From: Eubacterium sp.
GTDB lineage: Bacteria > Bacillota > Clostridia > Lachnospirales > Lachnospiraceae
Direction of reading: 5' to 3'
DNA: 55,755 nucleotides
Assembly (NCBI GenBank): GCA_024696635.1
Contig: JAILGP010000085.1
Span: forward strand, 1 to 55,755
Shown one piece after another: positions 44,430 through 53,234 of the stretch; positions within the stretch are counted from its first letter, which is position 1; each line of letters opens with the position of its first letter. The notes under the pieces are model-generated. The model was not told the DNA's origin, did not search any database, and saw nothing but the letters and a program-made list of their open reading frames with translations. Position numbers and translations under genes: made by a program.

Positions 44430-45896
44430 TTGGCTAAGGCACAGGCTAAAAAACAAGCTGAACCACAAAAAACCAGTTTTTTTAGAGGTTTTGTTAATTA
44501 TTTCAAAGACCTCGGAACTGCTCTTTCTAAAGGAAATATGGGAGTTTTGATTTCTACCATATTCATGGGAGCAGGCTATCTGTTTAATAGGCAGATAATA
44601 CATGGATTACTCGTATTTGTTGTTGAAATCGCTTTTATATTAATGATGATTATGTTTGGCGGACCGGCACTTTCTAAGTTTGGAACTCTAGGTACTGTAC
44701 AGAGAGAACAAATTTTTGATCCGCTAACTATGCAGTCTACTGTTAATGATTATGATAATTCTTTCATGATATTGCTTACATCGGTTGCAGTTATTTTTGC
44801 TATATTTTGTTTTATACTTTTCTGGATAAGTAATATTAAGAATCTTTATAGAATCCAGCTGGAAAAGGAAAGAGGATTAAAGCCAAAGTCATTTTTGGGC
44901 GATCTTCGTGATATGGTAGGAAGTAAATTCCATCTTACACTTTTATCACTTCCTGTACTTGGCATTATTCTTATGAATATACTGCCAATACTTATACTTA
45001 TTGCAATTGCATTTACTAATTATGATCAGAATCATATGCCTCCAGATGCACTTTTTACCTGGGTTGGTTTTGCTAACTTTGCAAAGCTTTTTACAGGTGG
45101 TATAACATCAAACTTTGGATATGCCTTTAGAAAAATCCTTGGTTGGACTTTCCTTTGGGCGGTACTTGCAACCTTTACTACATTTATAGGTGGAGTTCTT
45201 CTTGCAAGACTTATAAATTCAAGGCTTGTAGTTGCTCCAAAGCTTTGGAGAACTCTTTTCATAGTTTCTATAGCAGTTCCTCAGTTCGTTACATTACTTC
45301 TTGTAAGAAATTTCTTTGCAGATACAGGTATTGTTAATTCAATATGTTCAAGCTGGGGCATAACAGCTTTCTTACAGAAGATAGGGCTTGTAAGCTCCAG
45401 TATAAGTTATATACCATTTCTTACTAGTCCAGGCTGGGCTAAGTTTATGATAGTTATGATAAATATCTGGGTTGGTGTACCTTATCAGATGCTTATTTCA
45501 ACGGGTGTTCTTATGAATATTCCTACAGATCAGATTGAGGCTGCCAAGATTGATGGGGCTAATTCCTTCCAGATATTCATGCATATAACTATGCCATATA
45601 TACTCTTTATTCAGGGACCTGCTCTTATTACAGACTTTGTTAAAAATATCAATAACTTTAATGTTATTTATCTTCTTACACAGGATGTATATGTTACAAC
45701 AGATCAGGCGCTTGCCAATGCTCATGGTAAAGAGGTTGACTTACTTGTAACCTGGCTCTTCAGACTTACAAATGAATACTATGATTATAAGATGGCTTCT
45801 GTAATCGGTATTATAGTATTTGTTATTTGCGCAGCATTTACAATTATATCATTTACAAAGATGATGTCTGGTGGAAGAGAGGAGGTATATCAATAA
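44430..45896 (+). CDS. Sugar ABC transporter permease (MalF-like)
   Basis: 488 residues from TTG 44430 (AAGGGGTGA at 44416-44424); the in-frame GTG at 44421 is inside that ribosome site. A Lys/Gln-rich N-terminus is followed by two extra membrane helices (about 50-130) and a six-helix permease core, with the EAA loop AAKIDGANSFQIFMHITMP at about 371-389. It overlaps the next gene by one base (TAATG), which implies translational coupling. No ATPase gene is in this cluster; a shared MsmX-type ATPase elsewhere is likely. Confidence 0.93.
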   Translation: MAKAQAKKQAEPQKTSFFRGFVNYFKDLGTALSKGNMGVLISTIFMGAGYLFNRQIIHGLLVFVVEIAFILMMIMFGGPALSKFGTLGTVQREQIFDPLTMQSTVNDYDNSFMILLTSVAVIFAIFCFILFWISNIKNLYRIQLEKERGLKPKSFLGDLRDMVGSKFHLTLLSLPVLGIILMNILPILILIAIAFTNYDQNHMPPDALFTWVGFANFAKLFTGGITSNFGYAFRKILGWTFLWAVLATFTTFIGGVLLARLINSRLVVAPKLWRTLFIVSIAVPQFVTLLLVRNFFADTGIVNSICSSWGITAFLQKIGLVSSSISYIPFLTSPGWAKFMIVMINIWVGVPYQMLISTGVLMNIPTDQIEAAKIDGANSFQIFMHITMPYILFIQGPALITDFVKNINNFNVIYLLTQDVYVTTDQALANAHGKEVDLLVTWLFRLTNEYYDYKMASVIGIIVFVICAAFTIISFTKMMSGGREEVYQ

Positions 45897-46744
45897 TGAA
45901 AGCTAAGAAAATAACTGGCACAATATTTGCACATGTAGCATTAGTAATTCTTTCTGTAATTTGGCTTATACCAATTCTCTGGTTATTTGTTACTGCATTT
46001 AATGCTTATCCGGGAATTAATATATCGCATTTTTTCCCGCAGGAGTGGACAGTCAGTAATTTTGGTACAATACTTTTCAAACCTGATTCGGTTGTAAAGT
46101 ATACAGTGTGGTTTAAGAATACACTTATCATAGCATTCTTTACATGTATCATATCTACAATATTTGTATTTATGGTTGCTTATGCATTTTCTTGTATGAG
46201 ATTTAACGGACGTAAAGGACTTATGACATTTTCTCTTATACTGAATATGTTCCCTGGCGTTCTTTCTATGATAGCTATTTATTTTATTCTTAAGTCTATA
46301 GGACTTACAAATAGTCACCTTGGTATGATTATTGTATATTCAGCTGGTTCCGGTCTTGGATACCTTATTGTAAAGGGGTATATGGATACAATTCCTGCAT
46401 CCCTTCGAGAGGCTGCGAAGATAGAAGGAGCTAATGAATTCCAGACCTTTACCAGAATTATTATTCCTATATGTAAGCCTATTATAGTTTATCAGGTAAT
46501 CAACTCATTTCTTATACCTTGGGGTGATTTCGTATTTGCAAAGCTTATGCTTAACTCAGGACTTTCAAAGGATTGGACGGTAGCAATAGGTCTTTACAAT
46601 ATGCTTGATAAATCGCTTATAAATAAGTATTTCTCTATTTTCTGTGCGGGTGGTCTTTTGATATCCATTCCTATATCCATACTCTTCGTACTGATGCAGA
46701 AATACTACGTAGAAGGTGTAGCAGGTGGTGCTACAAAGGGTTAA
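45896..46744 (+). CDS. Sugar ABC transporter permease (MalG-like)
   Basis: 282 residues from ATG 45896, which overlaps the MalF stop and has GAGGAGG upstream. Six membrane helices; EAA loop EAAKIEGANEFQTFTRIIIP at about 165-184. It forms the channel with the MalF-like subunit. It is followed after 58 bases by the unknown 617-residue gene. Confidence 0.94.
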   Translation: MKAKKITGTIFAHVALVILSVIWLIPILWLFVTAFNAYPGINISHFFPQEWTVSNFGTILFKPDSVVKYTVWFKNTLIIAFFTCIISTIFVFMVAYAFSCMRFNGRKGLMTFSLILNMFPGVLSMIAIYFILKSIGLTNSHLGMIIVYSAGSGLGYLIVKGYMDTIPASLREAAKIEGANEFQTFTRIIIPICKPIIVYQVINSFLIPWGDFVFAKLMLNSGLSKDWTVAIGLYNMLDKSLINKYFSIFCAGGLLISIPISILFVLMQKYYVEGVAGGATKG

Positions 46745-46802
46745 TCTATATAGGCCTAGTACATAGTCAATAAAAAATAAACTTAATGAGGGTAATTGAA
46801 TT

Positions 46803-48656
46803 ATGAAGGATACATTTGTTGTAAATATTATCCATCGTCCTGAGATGGTTCCGGAATATGCTGAAAAGGTAACCGGACAGGGCAAGGCTGAGGACATCGG
46901 TCGTAAGGCTCTTCTTACAGAGTCGCTTGATATATTTAAATTTCAGCAGGAAACAGCTCATAATAATGGTCTTAAAACAACTATTCAGATGACCTATGCA
47001 AGCCTTTTTAATGATGAAGCTGTTTCAATAGCAAAAGAACATCATGAAAAATTTGGAGATGAAATATCACTTTCACTTTTGGGGCTTCCTTGCAAGGAGT
47101 TTAGAGAGAAGTACAAGACTAAGGATTTTTGTATATGGATGTTTTCTATGGAGGATAAGAAAGCCATTGTAGATGATGTTTTTGGAAAGTTCTATGATAC
47201 ATTTGGCTTTTATCCTGAATCTACAGGTTCCTATTATATGGATGCAGATCTTATAAATTATGTTAAAGAAAAGTATCCATCAGTGAAATGTGCCGTAGCA
47301 ACCTGTTGGGAGGAGGGCCCTAAAGCCTACCATACATGTAACAATTCCTGGTATACATTTATGGATGGTGGTCCTTGGAATCCCTGGATCCCTTCAAAGG
47401 CTAATACACATGCTCCAGCTGCAAATGAGGAGGAGGATAGTGGAATAGTTGCTATTCCTCACCTTTCAAGAGACCTTCTTGCCTGCTATGATGGAAATGG
47501 ATCTAATTTCGGTACTCATCCTCAGAATGTTCTTCGTGGAATGATTTATGATAGTAAGACCTGGGAGTTTCCGTATTTTTATAATCTTGTTGATCAGTAT
47601 AGACATTTGGCTAAATTCAATAATGGATATTCCTATAATATGATGTTTGTAGGACCGGGCTGGCTTAATAAAATGGGAAGATGGGAGGCTCCTTACGAAC
47701 TCCTTAAAAAATCCTATGAAGAAGGAATGGCTTATTATGGAAGTCTTAAGAAAGAGGGCCAGCTTATAGATATGACTATGAGTGAATTTGCTGATTTCTA
47801 CCGTCAGAATAAGACCTATACTGAGCCGGAATGTGCTCTTTGGAAGGATATTCTTTATGGTTCAGAGAAACAGCTTTTCTGGTACTCGGATCCTTATATG
47901 AGAGCTTGTGTTAATATGGATCAGGGTGGTGCCATTGTTGATCTTAGACCATATGCCGCAAAGCTTGAGTGGCCGGTTGGTATTGGAACACCGCATGTGA
48001 CAGATGCTTCTTATCCTTTCCTTATTCAGGAAAAATATAGGGCTGGTTACTTTACACATTATGCTGGTGAAGGAACAATAAGAAGTGCTAAGGTATCCTA
48101 TAATGGTGAAGAGGTGGATCTTGCTCTTTGCAGAACACATGCTAAGTTCAGTCAGAATATTACTGATGATAAAAAGGAAAGAATTCTAACTCTTGATCCT
48201 GTTGAGATTGAATTTGTGGATTTAACAATAAAACTTCAGACGGTTATTACATTTGAAGAGGGAGCATCTTCTGTAAAGATTGAAAGAAATATACTTGAAA
48301 TGTCTAATCCTGATGCAGATGTGACTATTAATGAATATATGGTTGCCTGCTATGGTACAACAGAATATTCAGAGGATATGATGGGAATTAAGCTTTCTGC
48401 CGGAAATGGAGATAATCAGGTAAGTATAGATTATGAATATAAATGCAGAGAAGCCTTTGTATCTGGTGGAAAGGTTGCAAAGGCAGTCCTTCCTCAGATT
48501 AAGACTGAAGTGACATTTGAAACGGATTCGGCTGATGGACAGTCATATGTTAAGGAAGGTTATGCATTTTCACCTATGTTTACACTTGGATATGAGACAA
48601 AGATTCATGATAAGGAGGTAGTAAGAACATGGCTCAAGCTGGAAAGGGCAAATTAA
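46803..48656 (+). CDS. Uncharacterised 617-aa protein of the galactan locus, possible carbohydrate-active enzyme
   Basis: I do not recognise a family with confidence. It has no signal peptide, so is probably cytosolic. The N-terminal 350 residues look like an alpha/beta barrel: alternating strands and helices (LKTTIQMTYASL, ISLSLLGLPC, FCIWMFSMED, FYPESTGSYYMD, VKCAVATCWEEGPKAYH) with many conserved-type Trp, Tyr, His, Asp and Glu, a pattern reminiscent of polysaccharide deacetylase-like and GH57-like folds and of DUF3863-type proteins. The last 230 residues are beta-rich (about 390-617). It is co-transcribed behind the permeases and before the GH53 gene, so a role in cutting or modifying imported oligosaccharide is inferred. 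Confidence 0.8.
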   Translation: MKDTFVVNIIHRPEMVPEYAEKVTGQGKAEDIGRKALLTESLDIFKFQQETAHNNGLKTTIQMTYASLFNDEAVSIAKEHHEKFGDEISLSLLGLPCKEFREKYKTKDFCIWMFSMEDKKAIVDDVFGKFYDTFGFYPESTGSYYMDADLINYVKEKYPSVKCAVATCWEEGPKAYHTCNNSWYTFMDGGPWNPWIPSKANTHAPAANEEEDSGIVAIPHLSRDLLACYDGNGSNFGTHPQNVLRGMIYDSKTWEFPYFYNLVDQYRHLAKFNNGYSYNMMFVGPGWLNKMGRWEAPYELLKKSYEEGMAYYGSLKKEGQLIDMTMSEFADFYRQNKTYTEPECALWKDILYGSEKQLFWYSDPYMRACVNMDQGGAIVDLRPYAAKLEWPVGIGTPHVTDASYPFLIQEKYRAGYFTHYAGEGTIRSAKVSYNGEEVDLALCRTHAKFSQNITDDKKERILTLDPVEIEFVDLTIKLQTVITFEEGASSVKIERNILEMSNPDADVTINEYMVACYGTTEYSEDMMGIKLSAGNGDNQVSIDYEYKCREAFVSGGKVAKAVLPQIKTEVTFETDSADGQSYVKEGYAFSPMFTLGYETKIHDKEVVRTWLKLERAN

Positions 48657-48841
48657 ATTATAGGTGCCCAATGTGCTTTATGAGGGACCTGGATATTGAT
48701 ATGTTCTATGATAAAGATAAGGAAGAGTATTATTGCCTCAGATGTCAGTATACAGGTGATGAAAAGGATATTCTTGAAAAAAATGAATTAATACGAATGA
48801 AGTATCGTAAGATGTATGACAGAATTACTGATTTTGATTAA
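48629..48841 (+). CDS. Small zinc-ribbon protein overlapping the 617-aa gene
   Basis: 70 residues. Two CxxC pairs, CPMC (13-16) and CLRC (36-39), form a treble-clef-type zinc ribbon; the rest is basic/acidic helix ending in RKMYDRITDFD. The start codon lies inside the last 28 bases of the preceding gene, with AAGGAGG at 48613-48619. I recall similar short proteins in Lachnospiraceae. No function is known; it is probably translated by coupling to the upstream gene. A terminator follows. Confidence 0.8.
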   Translation: MAQAGKGKLNYRCPMCFMRDLDIDMFYDKDKEEYYCLRCQYTGDEKDILEKNELIRMKYRKMYDRITDFD

Positions 48842-48863
48842 TTAAAATGTAAAATTCTTTTTA

Positions 48864-48901
48864 AAAGGTGGGGAGAGGCTGGACTTCTTTCTGCCTTTTT
48901 T
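48864..48901 (+). terminator. Terminator after the zinc-ribbon gene
   Basis: AAAAGGTGGGGAGA pairs with TCTTTCTGCCTTTT, using several G-U pairs, and is followed by a T-run. The GH53 gene beyond it may therefore have its own promoter, though none is clear in the 43 bases between. Confidence 0.6.
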
Positions 48902-48944
48902 ATTATAATTGATTAGTGTCAAAATATTAATAGAGGATAATTAT

Positions 48945-50093
48945 ATGAATGATTTTATTAAAGGTATGGATATATCAACACTTATAGAAGAGGAAGAGTG
49001 TGGTGCTAAGTTTTATGATAATGGGGCTGAGAAAGATGCATTGGAGATCCTAAGAAGCTACGGATGTAATTATGTAAGACTCAGAATATGGAATGATCCT
49101 TATGATGAAGATAAAAATCCTTATGGTGCGGGTACAAATGATCTTGAAAAGACCATAATGCTTTCTAAGAGGGCGAAAAAACTTGGCATGGGGGTTCTTC
49201 TTGATTTTCATTATAGTGATTTTTGGGCTGATCCTGGGAAACAGATTCTACCTAAGGCATGGAGGGGATTCAGTGTAGAGGAACTGGAGAGTGCTGTATA
49301 TGAATATAGCCTTGAGGTTATGAGGGCTTTGCATGAGGCTGATGCAGCTCCTACTATGGTTCAGGTAGGAAATGAAATCACTAATGGACTTCTGTGGCCT
49401 AGTGGTAAAAAACCTGAGTTTGATAATATTGCCAGGTATATAAATGCTGGTATTAGAGGCGTTAGAGCAATTGATGATAAGGTTGACATAATGTTACATT
49501 TGGATAATGGTGGATTCAATTCCATGTATGTTGAATGGTTTGATAACTACATTAAAAGAGGAGAGGATTTTCAAATAATTGGTTTTTCTTATTATCCTTT
49601 CTGGCATGGTACCTTGGAAGAATTATCCTTTAATATGTCTGATATGGCAAGAAGATATGGTAAGAAAATTGTGGTTGCTGAGGTATCTATGGGTTTTACC
49701 ATGGAGGACTATAGAGAATATGAGATACCATATCAAATAAGAGATACATTTAAAAGCGATGAAGAAAAAGCAAAATGGGTGAATGATAATCTTATGGGCA
49801 AGGCCACAAGAGAAAATCTTATAGAAAAACTTACCTATCCTATGTCTCCTGAAGGTCAAAGAGATTTTATGGTGGATATCATGGAACGTATTTCTAATGT
49901 AGATGGGGGACTTGGTTTCTTTTATTGGGAACCTGCCTGGATTCCTGTACCTGGATGTGGATGGGCTACTGAGGCTGCCCTTAAATATACTGGTGAAAAG
50001 GGCCCAGGGGGAAATGAGTGGGCTAATCAGGCGCTTTTTGATTATGATGGAAATAGTCTTCCGGCTCTTGCTGCTATAAGAGATTTTATATAA
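48945..50093 (+). CDS. Arabinogalactan endo-beta-1,4-galactanase, GH53, intracellular
   Basis: 382 residues from ATG 48945 (AGAGGA at 48931-48936). A TIM barrel with acid/base Glu144 (VQVGNE) and nucleophile Glu246 (IVVAEVS); the GH53 start motif GMDISTL and the YVRLRIWNDP and LDFHYSDFWADPGKQ blocks are clear. There is no signal peptide, in contrast to secreted galactanases, so it should shorten galacto-oligosaccharides after import. It defines the locus as beta-1,4-galactan-directed together with GH42. Confidence 0.94.
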   Translation: MNDFIKGMDISTLIEEEECGAKFYDNGAEKDALEILRSYGCNYVRLRIWNDPYDEDKNPYGAGTNDLEKTIMLSKRAKKLGMGVLLDFHYSDFWADPGKQILPKAWRGFSVEELESAVYEYSLEVMRALHEADAAPTMVQVGNEITNGLLWPSGKKPEFDNIARYINAGIRGVRAIDDKVDIMLHLDNGGFNSMYVEWFDNYIKRGEDFQIIGFSYYPFWHGTLEELSFNMSDMARRYGKKIVVAEVSMGFTMEDYREYEIPYQIRDTFKSDEEKAKWVNDNLMGKATRENLIEKLTYPMSPEGQRDFMVDIMERISNVDGGLGFFYWEPAWIPVPGCGWATEAALKYTGEKGPGGNEWANQALFDYDGNSLPALAAIRDFI

Positions 50094-50164
50094 GAGAATT
50101 TAATGGATGAAATATTTTTTTTGATTAATAGAATGATTGTTATTATTTAATGAGGGGGATTTTG

Positions 50165-52216
50165 ATGAAAAAAATCGCGCTTGTAATTGAAAGTTGGAAA
50201 AGATATATAACAAGTGCATGGGTATTGGGCATGAATTCCAGAATAAAGGAATTGGGACAGGATATCAGTGTATATATGTTTAATGCATCAGCTAATTGGA
50301 GTAATGATGCAAGATATAATAAGGGTGAACATAATATATTCAACCTTCCTGATTTCAAGGATTTTGATGGTGTGGTAGTCGAAATTAACAACAATAATGA
50401 TTTGGAAGTCAAGGAAAAGCTTCTTAATAGAGTGAGAGAATCTGAGGTTCCGGCTATATATATTAATAATGAAGCTGAGGGCTTTATTTCTGTTGGAGTG
50501 GATAACTATGGATCTATGTATAGGTGTATTGATCATCTTTATAGTATACATAAGTGTAGAAACTTTGCTTTTGTAATGGGTCCGGATTCTAATTATGAAA
50601 ATAAGAAGAGACTAGCGGCTTTAGTGGACTTTTCTACAAAGCATAATATGGTTAAAGATAGAGATTATCACATTTTCTATAATGGATTTGATCTTGTGAG
50701 CGGATCAGATGCATTTGATAAAGTATTTAATAAAATAGGATTTATACCTCAAGCTGTTATTTGTGCTAATGATAATCTTGCTGTTGGCTTTATTACTGAG
50801 GCTGAGAAAAGAGGTTTTAATTGTCCTGAGGATTTTCTTATAACTGGTTTTGATGATCTTGATAAGGCTCGATATTTTGATCCCAGGATTTCTACAGTAA
50901 GTTATACAAGAGAATCAATTGGGGCTAAATGCATTGATGTTTTAAAGACTATATGGGATGGGGAAGATGCCCTTAAGGATTATACAGTGGAAACCCGAAA
51001 TATATTCTGGGAAAGCTGCGGATGTCATAGGGAAGAAACGATAGATGCAAAAGAGCAGATGAAGAATTATATAATTTATAATGAAGAAAGAGAAAGATTT
51101 GAAAATGATGTTCTTAAGCTTTCGACTAGATTAACCCATTGTGATAGCTTCGGAGAAATGCTTAGTATAATTCCAGAAAGTTTGCGAGGCTTCAGATGTA
51201 ATGATTTGTATCTGGTCTTTGATAAAAACTATATTAAGACAGTGGAAATCAATAAAAATATAAGTAAGAATCAGTATTATAAGTCTTACTTTAATGGTGA
51301 TAACAATATTCATGATCAGTTATTTCTTGATGAAAATATTTTTCTGACAGAAGGTTATCCTGAAGAAATGGAGGTTGCTTTTGCCTTCGATGGGAAAAAG
51401 GATTTGTTAAAGGATACCATATATGAAGATGTTGTCTCTTTATCTTCTAATAATAAAAAGAATAATTCTAAGTCGGTTAATTCAAGAATCAAATATCAAA
51501 AGAAAAATATAAGGGGTTTATTTCCTTATTTTAAAAAAGCAGATTCGGGGGATGTATTTATATTTTTGCCTATACATTTTCTGGATAAAAATGTTGGTTA
51601 TATGGTTATGAGAAATGCCATGCTGCTTATGAATGAACAGTTTGTTTTTGAAGTGATGAACGCAATGATAACTGGTCTTGAGCAGCTCTTTTATAAAGAA
51701 AGAATGGAAAGATTAAACCGTGTACTTATTGCTGCTTATAATCATGATTCTATGACCGGGCTATATAACAGACTTGGATTATCACAGTATGGTGGTTCTT
51801 TGTTAGATAAATGCCATAAGGAGGGGTGCCCTTTGGCTGTGACTTTTATTGATATGGATCATTTGAAAATAATTAATGATAATTATGGCCATAAAGCTGG
51901 AGATAATGCTTTAAAGGCTATTGCAGAGGAAATACAGAATATAATCTCGGTGGAAGGACTTGGTTTTAGATTGGGTGGAGATGAGTTTCTTCTTTTAGAA
52001 AGATTTGATTCTGAAGATAGATGTCAGAAAGTGATTTCAGATATAAGAGAAAATTTATTGATTGAAACTGAAAGGAATCATCATCCTATAAAGCTTTCTA
52101 TTAGTGCTGGGTTTGTTGTGACAGATCCTGCTTCGGATGTGAAGCTTGAGGATTATATAAATCAGGCGGATAATCTTATGTATTTGGACAAAAAAGAAAG
52201 AAACAATATTCGTTGA
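50165..52216 (+). CDS. Diguanylate cyclase with LacI-like sugar-binding sensor domain
   Basis: 683 residues from the ATG at 50165 (GAGGGGG at 50152-50158). Residues 1-285 form a LacI/ribose-binding-like domain without helix-turn-helix and without a signal or membrane helix, so it senses in the cytosol; ITGFDDLDKARYFDPRISTV is the classic LacI-type stretch. A middle region (about 290-510, helical then mixed) links to a GGDEF domain from about 515: HDSMTGLYNRLG, then GGDEF at 604-608. The active site is intact; the inhibitory RxxD site upstream of GGDEF is absent. It makes c-di-GMP, possibly in response to a sugar. It follows GH53 by 71 bases in the same direction. Confidence 0.92.
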   Translation: MKKIALVIESWKRYITSAWVLGMNSRIKELGQDISVYMFNASANWSNDARYNKGEHNIFNLPDFKDFDGVVVEINNNNDLEVKEKLLNRVRESEVPAIYINNEAEGFISVGVDNYGSMYRCIDHLYSIHKCRNFAFVMGPDSNYENKKRLAALVDFSTKHNMVKDRDYHIFYNGFDLVSGSDAFDKVFNKIGFIPQAVICANDNLAVGFITEAEKRGFNCPEDFLITGFDDLDKARYFDPRISTVSYTRESIGAKCIDVLKTIWDGEDALKDYTVETRNIFWESCGCHREETIDAKEQMKNYIIYNEERERFENDVLKLSTRLTHCDSFGEMLSIIPESLRGFRCNDLYLVFDKNYIKTVEINKNISKNQYYKSYFNGDNNIHDQLFLDENIFLTEGYPEEMEVAFAFDGKKDLLKDTIYEDVVSLSSNNKKNNSKSVNSRIKYQKKNIRGLFPYFKKADSGDVFIFLPIHFLDKNVGYMVMRNAMLLMNEQFVFEVMNAMITGLEQLFYKERMERLNRVLIAAYNHDSMTGLYNRLGLSQYGGSLLDKCHKEGCPLAVTFIDMDHLKIINDNYGHKAGDNALKAIAEEIQNIISVEGLGFRLGGDEFLLLERFDSEDRCQKVISDIRENLLIETERNHHPIKLSISAGFVVTDPASDVKLEDYINQADNLMYLDKKERNNIR

Positions 52217-52241
52217 CCGAATATTTATTTTCTGCTACACT
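52213..52241 (+). promoter_or_regulatory. Promoter of the amino-acid ABC operon
   Basis: TTGACC (52213-52218), 17-base spacer, TACACT (52236-52241) with TG one base before, an extended -10. The -35 box overlaps the stop codon of the diguanylate cyclase gene. The leader is about 110 bases and contains a TGCGT/ACGCA hairpin at 52270-52293. Confidence 0.75.
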
Positions 52242-52357
52242 TTAGGGGCTTTTGAAGGGATAAAACATTTGCGTCCTTGAGAAAGTCAACGCATTTTATT
52301 AACTAATTTATGGTGTGTTTATGAATGCATACTATTTAGAAAAGGGAGGAAAAAAAT

Positions 52358-53215
52358 ATGCGTAAGAAGTTAGCGGCATTATTTATGGCATCATTTATGT
52401 GTCTTGGACTTGTTGCCTGTGGTGGCGGAAGTAAGGAGGCTGATTCGGCTGATGATAGTACAAATGTTGCAGAATCACCTTCAACAGATTCGTCTTCATC
52501 TGAAGTGGTTGCTGATAAAGCTAAGGTTCAGGAAAAGGGTAAGATAGTTATTGGTATTACCGACTTTGAACCTATGGATTATAAGGATGCAGATGGAAAA
52601 TGGATAGGCTTTGATGCTGATATGGCCAATGCATTTGCAGAGTCATTAGGTGTTGAGGCGGAATTTGTTGAAATAGAATGGGATAATAAGGTTCTTGAGC
52701 TTAGTTCAGGAAATATTGACTGTGTATGGAATGGTATGACACTTACAGATGAAGTTAAGTCTTCTATGGACTGTTCTAATCCGTATTGTAATAATGCTCA
52801 GATAGTAATCGTTCCAAGCGATAAAGCAGATCAGTATCAGACTATTGATAGTATTAAAGATCTTAATTTTGCTGTTGAAGTTGGTAGTGCTGGAGAGGCA
52901 GAAGCTAAAGCTAATGAGCTTAAATATACATCTGTATCGAATCAGGCTAGTGCTCTCATGGAAGTTGCTGCGGGAACAGCTGATGGTGCAATTATTGATT
53001 CCCTTATGGCTGCAGCCATGGTAGGAGAAGGAACCAGCTATGAAAATCTTACTTATACAGTAGGTCTTAATAGTGAAGAATATGGAGTTGGATTCCGTCA
53101 GGGTTCTGACCTTGTTGCTGAAATGAATACTTTTCTTAAGACATCCTATGATGATGGTTCTATGGAAAAAATAGCAGAAAATTATGGAGTACAGGCAGCA
53201 ATTATAGCACAGTAA
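52358..53215 (+). CDS. Polar amino-acid ABC transporter substrate-binding lipoprotein
   Basis: 285 residues. Signal peptide with lipobox LVAC and Cys21; Ser/Asp-rich tether to about 60; solute-binding protein family 3 domain (IVIGITDFEPMDYKDADGKWIGFDADMANAFAESLG). The ligand is likely a polar or sulfur amino acid of the cystine/histidine/glutamine type, but the exact one cannot be read. RBS AAAGGGAGG at 52341-52349. A 14-codon ORF in another frame overlaps its start (52321-52365). Confidence 0.94.
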   Translation: MRKKLAALFMASFMCLGLVACGGGSKEADSADDSTNVAESPSTDSSSSEVVADKAKVQEKGKIVIGITDFEPMDYKDADGKWIGFDADMANAFAESLGVEAEFVEIEWDNKVLELSSGNIDCVWNGMTLTDEVKSSMDCSNPYCNNAQIVIVPSDKADQYQTIDSIKDLNFAVEVGSAGEAEAKANELKYTSVSNQASALMEVAAGTADGAIIDSLMAAAMVGEGTSYENLTYTVGLNSEEYGVGFRQGSDLVAEMNTFLKTSYDDGSMEKIAENYGVQAAIIAQ

Positions 53216-53234
53216 TATATTTGAGGTCATTCAG

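Noticed and set aside
52706-53230. 174-codon minus-strand frame
   Set aside because: Antisense to the amino-acid binding-protein gene, with shadow composition and no family resemblance.
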